From Pseudomonadota bacterium (GTDB taxonomy: Bacteria > Pseudomonadota > Gammaproteobacteria > Xanthomonadales > Xanthomonadaceae): DNA of 7,250 bases. Shown here one piece after another: positions 1-7,250 of the stretch (the first letter of the stretch is position 1; every line of letters starts with the position of its first letter). The notes below the pieces were generated by a model. The model ran no database searches, was not told where the DNA came from, and saw only the letters and a list, made by a program, of their open reading frames with translations. The position numbers and the translations under genes are program-made. The stretch is taken from positions 1 to 7,250 of the forward strand of contig JAEWFH010000191.1 of NCBI GenBank assembly GCA_023388955.1, read 5' to 3'.

Positions 1-492
1 ATGGACTTCGCGCCACTGCCGCACCGGCTGCAGCTGCTTGGCGGGCGCGACGGGCTGGCCTGGGTCAATGACTCCATCAGCACCACCCCGCAGGCGACGC
101 TGGCGGCACTGGACTGCTTCCGCGACCGGCCGGTGGCGGTGCTGGTGGGCGGGCACGACCGCGGCCTGGACTGGACCGGCTTCACCGAGGCCCTGCGCGA
201 CCGCGCCCCGGAGGCGGTGGTGACGATGGGCGCCAATGGAACGCGGATCCACGAATTGCTTGCGCCGCTGGCGGCGGCCGGCCGGTTCCGGCTGGCTGCG
301 GCCGATGGGCTTGAAGCCGCTGTCGCGCAGGCGCGTGCGCTGCTCGGGAAGGACGGCGTGGTCCTGCTGTCGCCAGGGGCGCCGAGCTTCGGGCCGTACC
401 GGGACTACGTGGAGCGGGGGCGGCATTTCGCGGCCCTGGCCGGGTTTGATCCGGATGCGATCAGCGAGATTCCTGGCTTGGGTGTTGGTTGA
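1..492 (+). CDS. murD2: UDP-N-acetylmuramoyl-L-alanine--L-glutamate ligase (MurD2 type), C-terminal part
   Basis: This is the last 163 codons of a Mur ligase; the N-terminal and most of the central ATP-binding domain lie before the window, so the ATG at base 1 is probably internal. MurD-family enzymes add glutamate to UDP-MurNAc-L-Ala in the cytoplasm during peptidoglycan synthesis. The visible part has the family's landmarks: PLPHRLQLLG, then NDSISTTPQATLAAL (NDS at residues 23-25), GGHDRGLDW, and LLSPGAPSF (122-130) followed by YVERGRHF. Standard MurD has NDSKATN and LLSPACAS at these places; the lysine that contacts D-glutamate (K319 in E. coli) is isoleucine here. NDSISTTP and SPGAPSFG match what I recall of Xanthomonas MurD2, which adds L-glutamate that MurL then epimerises. 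MurL should lie nearby but is not in view. Family is near certain; the MurD2 subtype is likely. It converges on ispB. Confidence 0.88.
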   Translation: MDFAPLPHRLQLLGGRDGLAWVNDSISTTPQATLAALDCFRDRPVAVLVGGHDRGLDWTGFTEALRDRAPEAVVTMGANGTRIHELLAPLAAAGRFRLAAADGLEAAVAQARALLGKDGVVLLSPGAPSFGPYRDYVERGRHFAALAGFDPDAISEIPGLGVG

Positions 493-525
493 TCGGGGGG
501 TGTGTCGTGTCCCGCCCCCCGTCAA
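489..525. terminator. Candidate bidirectional hairpin between murD2 and ispB
   Basis: CGGGGGG (494-500) pairs with CCCCCCG (515-521). The stem extends by TTGA (489-492) with TCAA (522-525) if T493 bulges out, giving about 11 pairs and a 14-base loop. It sits where the convergent genes meet and includes both stop codons. There is no T-run on either side, so it is not a textbook intrinsic terminator; it could act as a weak shared terminator, an RNA 3'-end stabiliser or a Rho-assisted stop. Confidence 0.45.
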
Positions 526-1514
526 TGATCCCGGCTGACGGTATAGGCCGCCAGCCCACGCAGGGCGGCCACGTATTCGTTGTCCCCGAGGCCGTCCAGC
601 GCGGCGATCGCCTTCTCGGCGAAATCGCGCCCGCGCCCGCGGCTGTAGTCCAGCCCGCCGGTGGCCTGGATCGCGGACAGCACCTGCGGCAGCGCGCCGG
701 TGTCGCCGTCCTCGATCGCCTTGCGCAGCGTCGCCGCGGTCTCCGCGTCGCTGTGGGCGATGGCGTGGATCAGCGGCAGGGTGGCCTTGCCCTCGGCCAG
801 GTCATCGCCCAGGTTCTTGCCCAGGGTCTGGGCGTCGGAGGCGTAGTCGAGCACGTCGTCGGCGATCTGGAACGCGTAGCCCAGGTACAGGCCGTACTCG
901 TGCAGCCTGCGCTGGGTGGCCTCGTCGGCACCGGCCAGCAGCGCGCCCAGGCGGGTGGCGGCGGCGAACAGCACCGCGGTCTTGCGCTCGATCACCCGCA
1001 GGTAGGCCGGTTCGTCGGTATCCGGGTTGCGCACGTGCAGCAGCTGCAGCACCTCGCCCTCGGCGATGCGGTTGGTGGTGTCGGCGAGGATCCGCTGCAC
1101 TTCCATCGAGTCCAGCTCGACCATCAGCTGGAAGCTGCGCGAGTACAGGAAGTCGCCGACCAGCACGCTGGTGGCGTTGCCCCAGACCGCGTTGGCGGTG
1201 CTGCGGCCGCGGCGTAGGTCGGACTCGTCCACCACGTCGTCGTGCAGCAGGGTGGAGGTGTGGATGAACTCGATCACCGCCGCCAGCTGATGGGCATCGG
1301 CGCCGCGATGGCCCAGCGCCCCGGCGGCCAGCAGCACCAACATCGGCCGCAGGCGCTTGCCGCCCGCATTGATGATGTACTCGGCGACCTGGTTGATCAG
1401 CACCACGTCGGAGGCGAGCCGGCGGCGGATCAGGGCGTCGACCGCCTCCATGTCCTCGCGGGCGAGCGCCTGGATCTGCGGCAGGGAGGGATCGGTGCGG
1501 GTCTGGGTGGTCAT
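522..1514 (-). CDS. ispB: Octaprenyl diphosphate synthase (trans-isoprenyl diphosphate synthase)
   Basis: A 330-residue cytoplasmic enzyme that extends farnesyl diphosphate with isopentenyl diphosphate to make the side chain of ubiquinone (Q-8 is usual in this group). Family motifs are in order: GGKRLRP (51-57), first aspartate-rich motif HDDVVDESDLRRGR (DDVVD at 92-96), VLVGDFLYSR (about 117-126), ERKT (176-179), and second aspartate-rich motif FQIADDVLDY (DDVLD at 219-223) followed by GKNLGDDLAEGKATLPL. The region before the first motif, IEFIHTSTLL, is close to E. coli IspB and has small residues, fitting a long-chain product. I chose the ATG at 1512-1514 because the protein then begins MTTQTRTD at the usual length and a TATAAT box lies just upstream. 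A longer open frame to 1775 would run into the ssb coding region and through the promoters. No clear Shine-Dalgarno sequence is visible. Product chain length is inferred. Confidence 0.93.
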   Translation of the reverse strand: MTTQTRTDPSLPQIQALAREDMEAVDALIRRRLASDVVLINQVAEYIINAGGKRLRPMLVLLAAGALGHRGADAHQLAAVIEFIHTSTLLHDDVVDESDLRRGRSTANAVWGNATSVLVGDFLYSRSFQLMVELDSMEVQRILADTTNRIAEGEVLQLLHVRNPDTDEPAYLRVIERKTAVLFAAATRLGALLAGADEATQRRLHEYGLYLGYAFQIADDVLDYASDAQTLGKNLGDDLAEGKATLPLIHAIAHSDAETAATLRKAIEDGDTGALPQVLSAIQATGGLDYSRGRGRDFAEKAIAALDGLGDNEYVAALRGLAAYTVSRDH

Positions 1515-1541
1515 GGGCAGGTGAACTGGGGGAAGCCCGGG

Positions 1542-1547
1542 ATTATA
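1542..1547 (-). promoter_or_regulatory. -10 box of the ispB promoter
   Basis: The plus strand reads ATTATA, so the minus strand reads a perfect TATAAT, conspicuous in such GC-rich DNA. Transcription would start near 1535, giving a leader of about 20 bases before the ispB ATG. No good -35 hexamer is visible at 16-19 bases spacing (AATGGC is the 17-base candidate), so the promoter may depend on the -10 element or an activator. Confidence 0.6.
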
Positions 1548-1654
1548 GGTCCCCGTGGCAGCGCGCCATTGCCCGTGCGTGGCCACGACATCCCGGGGTT
1601 TTCCGACCCCCGGCGGGGACAGCGACCGATGGCGGGCGGGCGCCGGGGCACCGC

Positions 1655-1660
1655 TATACT
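1655..1660 (+). promoter_or_regulatory. -10 box of the ssb promoter
   Basis: TATACT matches the sigma-70 -10 consensus at five of six positions and lies about 70 bases before the ssb ATG. The predicted start near 1667 gives a leader of about 60 bases. No -35 hexamer is recognisable at the usual spacing; the DNA there is almost all G and C. Confidence 0.5.
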
Positions 1661-1718
1661 GGCCGTGCATCCGCCGCCAGGGCCCGTTCCCGGCGGCGAC
1701 CCCATTCCGGATACCTAC

Positions 1719-1722
1719 AGGA
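1719..1722 (+). promoter_or_regulatory. Ribosome binding site of ssb
   Basis: AGGA lies six bases before the ATG at 1729. It decides in favour of this start over in-frame upstream starts as far back as 1555, which would add residues unlike any SSB. Confidence 0.6.
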
Positions 1723-1728
1723 CCTCCC

Positions 1729-2235
1729 ATGGCACGTGGCATCAACAAGGCGATCCTCGTCGGCAACCTCGGCAACGACCCCGAGACCCGCTACACCCAG
1801 GGCGGCATGGCGATCACCAAGGTCAGCCTCGCCACCACCAGCGTGCGCAAGGACCGCGACGGCAACCAGCAGGAGCAGACCCAGTGGCACCGGGTGACCT
1901 TCTTCGGGAAGCTGGGCGAGATCGCCGGCGAGTACCTGCGCAAGGGTTCGCAGGTCTATGTCGAGGGCGAGATCCGCTACGACAAGTACACCGGCCAGGA
2001 CGGGGTGGAGAAGTTCTTCACCGAGATCGTCGCCAATGAGATGCAGATGCTCGGCGGTCGCGGCGAGGGTGGCGGTGGCGGTGGTGGTGGTGGCCGCAGT
2101 GGTGGCGGCGGCTTCGGAGGCCAGGACCGTCCGCAGCGCCAGCAGCAGGGCAGCCAGCCGCCGCGGGGCGGCCAGCAGCAGGCGCCGCGCGATGATTTCG
2201 GCAGCGACTTCAGCGACGACGACATCCCGTTCTGA
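1729..2235 (+). CDS. ssb: Single-stranded DNA-binding protein
   Basis: A 168-residue protein (E. coli SSB has 178) that coats single-stranded DNA as a tetramer in replication, recombination and repair and recruits partners through its C-terminal tip. The N-terminal OB-fold covers about residues 1-108: MARGINKAILVGNLGNDPE at the start, EQTQWHRVTFFGKLGEIAGEYLRKGSQVYVEG in the core (written here as separate strands around W53 and F59), and MQMLGGR at the end. A glycine, glutamine and arginine rich flexible linker follows (about 109-154), and the protein ends in the acidic tip SDDDIPF. Aligned by eye with E. coli SSB, W54 and F60 are kept as W53 and F59, while W40 and W88 appear as V39 and Y87. 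I believe this pattern is normal in the family. The start is supported by an AGGA site and the TATACT box. rmlC follows 14 bases later and is probably co-transcribed. Confidence 0.97.
   Translation: MARGINKAILVGNLGNDPETRYTQGGMAITKVSLATTSVRKDRDGNQQEQTQWHRVTFFGKLGEIAGEYLRKGSQVYVEGEIRYDKYTGQDGVEKFFTEIVANEMQMLGGRGEGGGGGGGGGRSGGGGFGGQDRPQRQQQGSQPPRGGQQQAPRDDFGSDFSDDDIPF
2068..2094 (+). repeat. GGT/GGC codon run (nine glycines) in the ssb linker
   Basis: Nine consecutive glycine codons, only GGT and GGC, encode residues 114-122 and include four GGT units in a row (2080-2091). A second, shorter glycine run follows after Arg-Ser. Such trinucleotide runs can gain or lose units by slippage; changes would keep frame and alter only the length of a disordered linker. 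Confidence 0.8.
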
Positions 2236-2238
2236 TCC

Positions 2239-2244
2239 AGGCGG
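2239..2244 (+). promoter_or_regulatory. Ribosome binding site of rmlC
   Basis: AGGCGG lies in the 14-base gap after the ssb stop, five bases before the rmlC ATG. There is no room for a separate promoter in this gap, so transcription from upstream is likely. Confidence 0.45.
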
Positions 2245-2249
2245 CCCGC

Positions 2250-2813
2250 ATGAAGGTCATCCAGACCGGGCTGCCGGGTTGCGTCGTCATCGAGCCGCGC
2301 GTGCTGGACGACGAGCGCGGCCATTTCTACGAGGCCTTCCGGCTCAGCGGGCTGGAAGGCCTCGGCATGTCCGCGTTCGTGCAGGGCAACGTCTCGCGCT
2401 CGGCCCGGGGTGTGTTGCGGGGCCTGCACTACCAGTGGCCGAACCCGCAGGGGAAGCTGGTTTCGGTCGTCGAAGGCGAGGTCTGGGACGTCGCGGTCGA
2501 CATCCGCCGCGGCTCGCCGCAGTTCGGACGCTGGACGGCGGTTGTGCTGAGCGCGGAGAACCGGCGCCGCTTCTGGGTGCCCGAGGGCTTCGCGCACGGG
2601 TTCGTGGCGCTGAGCGGGCAGGCCGAGCTGCACTATCTGTGCACCGCGGCGTACGACCGCGAGGCCGACGCCGCGATCGCCTGGGACGACCCGGCGCTTG
2701 CGATCGACTGGCCGGTGGCGCGGCCGCAGCTGTCGCCGAAGGACGCCGTCGCGCCGCGGCTTGCGGACCTGCCGGAGGAGTTCCTTCCCGCCTGGACTCC
2801 TGTCGCGGAGTAG
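2250..2813 (+). CDS. rmlC: dTDP-4-dehydrorhamnose 3,5-epimerase (RmlC family)
   Basis: A 187-residue cytoplasmic cupin enzyme, the usual length. It epimerises dTDP-4-keto-6-deoxyglucose at C3 and C5 on the way to dTDP-L-rhamnose, a precursor of O-antigen and other surface glycans. Signature elements are all present: DERGHFYEAF (21-30), FVQGNVSRS (43-51), GVLRGLHYQWP (54-64), QGKLVSVVEGEVWDVAVD (67-84), VPEGFAHGF (110-118), AELHYLCTAAYD (125-136), WDDPALAIDWP (145-155) and LSPKD. H60 is the expected catalytic base and K69 and D84 fall where substrate and dyad residues lie in the family; Y129 or Y135 is the likely active-site tyrosine. Neither rmlA, rmlB nor rmlD is adjacent, which is unusual because these genes commonly cluster. 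A related 3-epimerase making another deoxysugar cannot be excluded from sequence alone. It probably shares a transcript with ssb. Confidence 0.9.
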   Translation: MKVIQTGLPGCVVIEPRVLDDERGHFYEAFRLSGLEGLGMSAFVQGNVSRSARGVLRGLHYQWPNPQGKLVSVVEGEVWDVAVDIRRGSPQFGRWTAVVLSAENRRRFWVPEGFAHGFVALSGQAELHYLCTAAYDREADAAIAWDDPALAIDWPVARPQLSPKDAVAPRLADLPEEFLPAWTPVAE

Positions 2814-2851
2814 TCGGGCGCAACGTCATCCGTTAGCCTTCCGCTTGGGGA

Positions 2852-2870
2852 GCCGGTGGTCCATACCGGC
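2852..2870 (+). other. Inverted repeat in the leader of the first S9 peptidase gene
   Basis: GCCGGT (2852-2857) can pair with ACCGGC (2865-2870) around a 7-base loop. It lies in the 81-base gap after rmlC (2814-2894), 10 bases before the ribosome binding site. No T-run follows, so a terminator for rmlC is unproven. It overlaps a sequence resembling the leader of the next peptidase gene. I could not identify a convincing promoter in this gap. Confidence 0.4.
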
Positions 2871-2880
2871 CAGAAACTTC

Positions 2881-2887
2881 GGGGAAG
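2881..2887 (+). promoter_or_regulatory. Ribosome binding site of the first S9 peptidase
   Basis: GGGGAAG lies seven bases before the ATG at 2895. It selects this start over an in-frame GTG at 2856, which would put 13 extra polar residues in front of the signal peptide. Confidence 0.55.
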
Positions 2888-2894
2888 ACAACTG

Positions 2895-4928
2895 ATGATT
2901 CGACCACACCTGGTCCTGGGGCTGGTGGCCCTGTTGGCCGTGCCTGGGTTTTCCGATGCGCGTTCGCCGGTGGACGTGGCGGCGTACACCCGTCCGGACA
3001 GCTTCGAGCAGATCAAGATCTCCCCGGACGGGCGCCATATCGCCGCCACGGTGCCGCTCGAGAACGGCGAAAGCACCGCGCTGGTGGTGATGGACCGCAA
3101 CAACACGATCACCGGCAAGTTTTCGCTGGGGCGCAACTCGCACGTCGCCGCGTTCCACTGGGTCAATGACGAGCGGTTGCTGATCGCCGCGTCGGAGAAG
3201 CTTGGACGCCAGGATGCGCCGCAGCTGACCGGCGAGCTGTACGCCATGAACGCCGATGGCGGGAGCAGCCGCTTCCTGGTCGGGCAGCGCATGATGGGCG
3301 AGGGTGCCGGAACCCGGATCCAGACGCGCAAGGTGGAGCGCGTCGCGGCGTTCCTGATCGACGACCTGCCCGATGACGAGCGGAGCGTGCTGGTTTCGAT
3401 CTGGCCGTTCCATGGCGACCCCTACACCCGCGTGGACCGGATGGATGTCTATAGCGGGCGGCGGGTGGCGGTTGCGCGCGCGCCGGTGCGCAACGCCAGT
3501 TTCGTGACCGACAACAATGGCGAGGTGCGCTTTGCCGTTGGCCATGGGACCGATCGCAACACCCAGCTCTACTACCGCGAGGCGGGTGCCGGCGGCAGCG
3601 ACTGGCGGCTGGTCAATGACCAGGACGAGACCGGAATCCAGCAGTACGCGCTCGGCTTTTCCGCCGACAACACCGTCGCCTACCTGCAGACAGAGAAGGA
3701 AGAGGGCCCCGATGCCATCGTTGCAATGGATGTCGCGACCGGCGAAACCCGCGAAGTCCTGCGTGACGATACGGCCGACCCGTACCTCGTCCTGACCAGC
3801 AACAACAGTCCCGAGCCGGTCGGCGTCCTCTACCAGGGCGGGCGGCCGCGCACTGCGTTCTTCGACGAGGCGTCGGCGGACGCACGGCTGTACCGCAGCC
3901 TCGAAGCGGCGTTCCCGGACCCGGTGCGGATCACGTCCCAGACCCGCGATGGCGGTACCGCCCTCGTCCATACATGGAGCGACCGCAACCCGGGCGACTT
4001 CTACCTGTTCGACAACGAGGGCAAGCGCGCCTCCCTGCTGCTGAGCTCGCGGGAGTGGTTCGACCCGCGGGAGATGGCCGAACGCCGGCCCTTCCGCATG
4101 CAGGCGCGTGACGGCACCGGGCTCCATGGTTTCCTCACCGTGCCCAACGGGAGCGAAGCAGAAAACCTGCCCATGGTGGTCATGCCCCATGGCGGGCCGT
4201 TCGGGATCCAGGACACCTGGCGTTTCGACGACACGGCGCAGATGCTTGCCGAAGCGGGCTACCTCGTGCTGCAGGTCAATTTCCGTGGTTCGGGAGGATA
4301 CGGGCGGGCGTTCCACCAGGCCGGCGCGCGCCAGTGGGGGCGGGCGATGCAGGACGACGTGACCGATGCCACGCGCTGGGCCATCGCCGAAGGTATCGCC
4401 GACCCGTCACGGATCTGCATCGCCGGGGGCAGCTACGGTGGGTATGCGGCGTTGATGGGCGTGGTCCGCGAGCCCGACCTGTACCAGTGCGCGGTGGGGT
4501 ACATCGGCGTGTACGACCTGCCGACCATGCACTCGCGTGGCGATGTACAGACCATCGGCTCGGGGGAAACCTTCCTGCGTGAGTGGCTGGGCGAGGGAAA
4601 GATGCTGGAGGACGCCTCGCCCAACCGCCTGGCCGATCGCATCAAGGTGCCGGTGTTCCTTGCCGCCGGTGGCCAGGACGAGCGCGCTCCAATCGCGCAC
4701 AGCCACATGATGGAGCGCGCGCTGAAGGCAGCGGGCGTGCCGGTGGAGACCTTGTATTACCCCACCGAAGGCCATGGTTTCTACCGTCCAGAGCACCAGC
4801 GCGAGTATTACACCCGGTTGTTGGCCTTCCTGGCACGCAGCCTGGGCGGGGCCGTCGCCTCCACCGCGGGAGACGACGGTGGAACCCCCGCGCCGGACGT
4901 TTCCGCGGAGGCCGGGGATCGCGGCTGA
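2895..4928 (+). CDS. Exported S9 family (prolyl oligopeptidase, S9C-like) serine peptidase
   Basis: A 677-residue enzyme predicted to cut small peptides outside the cytoplasm. Residues 1-22 form a signal peptide (Ile-Arg, hydrophobic LVLGLVALLAV, likely cleavage after Ser-Asp-Ala). Residues of about 30-400 should form the beta-propeller that limits substrate size; it opens with IKISPDGRHIA. The C-terminal alpha/beta-hydrolase domain has HGGP (432-435, oxyanion hole), NFRGSGGYG, GGSYGGY with nucleophile S513, D595 in GGQDERAP and H627 in EGHGFY, a complete triad. The only two cysteines, C508 and C532, flank the nucleophile and probably form a disulphide in the periplasm. The last 30 or so residues (GGAVASTAGDDGG and on) look disordered. 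No lipobox is seen. The fold and family are secure; whether it is an acylaminoacyl, dipeptidyl or other peptidase is unknown. A second S9 gene follows after 82 bases. Confidence 0.92.
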   Translation: MIRPHLVLGLVALLAVPGFSDARSPVDVAAYTRPDSFEQIKISPDGRHIAATVPLENGESTALVVMDRNNTITGKFSLGRNSHVAAFHWVNDERLLIAASEKLGRQDAPQLTGELYAMNADGGSSRFLVGQRMMGEGAGTRIQTRKVERVAAFLIDDLPDDERSVLVSIWPFHGDPYTRVDRMDVYSGRRVAVARAPVRNASFVTDNNGEVRFAVGHGTDRNTQLYYREAGAGGSDWRLVNDQDETGIQQYALGFSADNTVAYLQTEKEEGPDAIVAMDVATGETREVLRDDTADPYLVLTSNNSPEPVGVLYQGGRPRTAFFDEASADARLYRSLEAAFPDPVRITSQTRDGGTALVHTWSDRNPGDFYLFDNEGKRASLLLSSREWFDPREMAERRPFRMQARDGTGLHGFLTVPNGSEAENLPMVVMPHGGPFGIQDTWRFDDTAQMLAEAGYLVLQVNFRGSGGYGRAFHQAGARQWGRAMQDDVTDATRWAIAEGIADPSRICIAGGSYGGYAALMGVVREPDLYQCAVGYIGVYDLPTMHSRGDVQTIGSGETFLREWLGEGKMLEDASPNRLADRIKVPVFLAAGGQDERAPIAHSHMMERALKAAGVPVETLYYPTEGHGFYRPEHQREYYTRLLAFLARSLGGAVASTAGDDGGTPAPDVSAEAGDRG

Positions 4929-4979
4929 GCATGCAATGTGATTGTGGCTGTGGCCGCGGCCGTCACGAGCGCATAACAT

Positions 4980-5002
4980 CCGGGGTTCCTTACCGGCCCC
5001 GG
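4980..5002 (+). other. Inverted repeat overlapping the ribosome binding site of the second S9 peptidase
   Basis: CCGGGG (4980-4985) can pair with CCCCGG (4997-5002), leaving an 11-base loop. The right arm overlaps the first two bases of the GGGGAA ribosome binding site (5001-5006), so folding could hinder translation. The 82-base gap (4929-5010) also holds a perfect 10-base palindrome, GGCCGCGGCC (4952-4961), and a weak -10-like CATAAC (4972-4977) without a -35 partner. A separate promoter here is possible but unproven. Confidence 0.4.
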
Positions 5003-5006
5003 GGAA
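5001..5006 (+). promoter_or_regulatory. Ribosome binding site of the second S9 peptidase
   Basis: GGGGAA lies four bases before the ATG at 5011, a slightly short spacing. It supports this start over an in-frame ATG at 4942, whose extra 23 residues would bury the signal peptide. Confidence 0.5.
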
Positions 5007-5010
5007 TGCC

Positions 5011-7101
<2,091 letters not shown>

Positions 7102-7114
7102 GGCCGCCCGCCCC

Positions 7115-7119
7115 AAGGA
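7115..7119 (+). promoter_or_regulatory. Ribosome binding site of the DUF819-like gene
   Basis: AAGGA lies six bases before the ATG at 7126 in a 24-base gap, a good match that supports both the start and co-transcription with the peptidase gene. Confidence 0.6.
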
Positions 7120-7125
7120 TTCCGC

Positions 7126-7250
7126 ATGCCCGTCGAAAGCAGTGCCCTGATCACCAACGACGCCGTCGTCCTCGGCCTGCTGGCCGTCACCCTGGGCGCG
7201 GTCTTCTGGACCGCCTCACGCCCGTCCGGGTTCTGGCACCGGTTCTACAC
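7126..7250 (+). CDS. DUF819 family membrane protein, N-terminal fragment
   Basis: Only the first 41 codons are in the window and there is no stop before its end. The protein starts MPVESSALITNDAVVLGLL, continues with a hydrophobic first membrane segment (about 12-29, VVLGLLAVTLGAVFWTAS) and then SGFWHRFYT. I recognise the ITNDAVV...GLL...FW.FY pattern as the start of the DUF819 (YjcL-like) family of polytopic inner-membrane proteins; I know of no firmly established function, although a transport role has been supposed. The good ribosome binding site and the 24-base gap to the S9 gene suggest an operon. With so little sequence the family call depends on motif memory. Confidence 0.75.
   Translation, partial: MPVESSALITNDAVVLGLLAVTLGAVFWTASRPSGFWHRFY

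Larger units (their letters stand above)
1515..1728. other. Divergent intergenic region ispB / ssb
   Basis: This 214-base gap separates two divergently transcribed genes and should hold both promoters. Besides the two -10 boxes listed separately, it has an inverted repeat, CCGGGG (1593-1598) with CCCCGG (1608-1613), with a 9-base spacer containing TTTTCC, about midway between the two start regions. It could be an operator or only a GC-rich coincidence. I saw no LexA-like box and no short coding region with convincing features. Confidence 0.6.

Noticed and set aside
489..1217. A 242-codon plus-strand frame across ispB
   Set aside because: It is the antisense of a complete IspB with both aspartate-rich motifs; the product is biased to Q, G, V and A.
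1555..1728. N-terminal extension of ssb to 1555
   Set aside because: MARGINKAILVGNL at 1729 is the conserved SSB start, with AGGA six bases before it and a -10 box upstream.
1515..1775. N-terminal extension of ispB to 1775
   Set aside because: It would overlap the ssb start, cross the TATAAT and TATACT boxes, and add residues not found in IspB proteins.
2068..2115. Repeated glycine codons as a possible repeat array or mobile element edge
   Set aside because: The units are in-frame codons of the disordered SSB linker, a normal feature of the protein; there are no spacers or terminal repeats.
1977..2633. A 218-codon minus-strand frame across ssb and rmlC
   Set aside because: It contains long proline runs that are just the antisense of the SSB glycine codons, and it covers two clearly recognised genes.
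2826..4316. A 496-codon open frame on the minus strand opposite the first S9 gene
   Set aside because: Same GC-driven shadow effect; no ribosome binding site and no recognisable motifs.
4952..4961. Perfect 10-base palindrome GGCCGCGGCC in the gap between the S9 genes
   Set aside because: Made only of G and C in GC-rich DNA and without flanking symmetry, so chance is the simplest explanation for an operator-like look.
4972..4977. CATAAC as a promoter -10 for the second peptidase
   Set aside because: Only four of six consensus bases and no -35 partner at normal spacing; kept as a note, not called.

Overview
The window is high-GC and gene-dense. It reads like chromosomal housekeeping DNA from a gammaproteobacterium of the Xanthomonadaceae/Lysobacteraceae (Lysobacter, Luteimonas, Stenotrophomonas or Xanthomonas relatives). 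The best pointers are a MurD2-type L-glutamate ligase, an SSB of the type I associate with this family, an IspB polyprenyl synthase and two exported S9 serine peptidases. The assignment rests on recalled protein features, not a database search.

Layout. Bases 1-492 (+) are the 3' end of murD2 (peptidoglycan precursor synthesis). It converges on ispB (522-1514, minus; side chain of ubiquinone), and an imperfect hairpin covering both stop codons separates them. A 214-base divergent region (1515-1728) holds a perfect TATAAT on the minus strand for ispB and a TATACT on the plus strand for ssb. Then come ssb (1729-2235, +) and, 14 bases later, rmlC (2250-2813, +), a dTDP-sugar epimerase. After an 81-base leader there are two exported prolyl-oligopeptidase-family enzymes in tandem: an S9C-like peptidase (2895-4928) and a DPP5-like peptidase (5011-7101). 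A DUF819-type membrane protein starts at 7126 and runs off the end.

How the genes work together. The first half is a set of independent core functions (cell wall, quinone, DNA maintenance, surface sugar). The second half could form a peptide-use module: two exported peptidases cutting peptides outside the cytoplasm, followed 24 bases later by a polytopic membrane protein of unproven function. That link is inference from spacing.

I see no CRISPR array, tRNA, rRNA, insertion sequence, phage gene or clear sign of horizontal transfer, and no stretch over 300 bases lacks a gene. I found no convincing undescribed system. The points most worth checking are the altered acceptor site in MurD2, a 17-base leader similarity shared by the two peptidase genes, and the equivalent cysteine pairs in the two peptidases.
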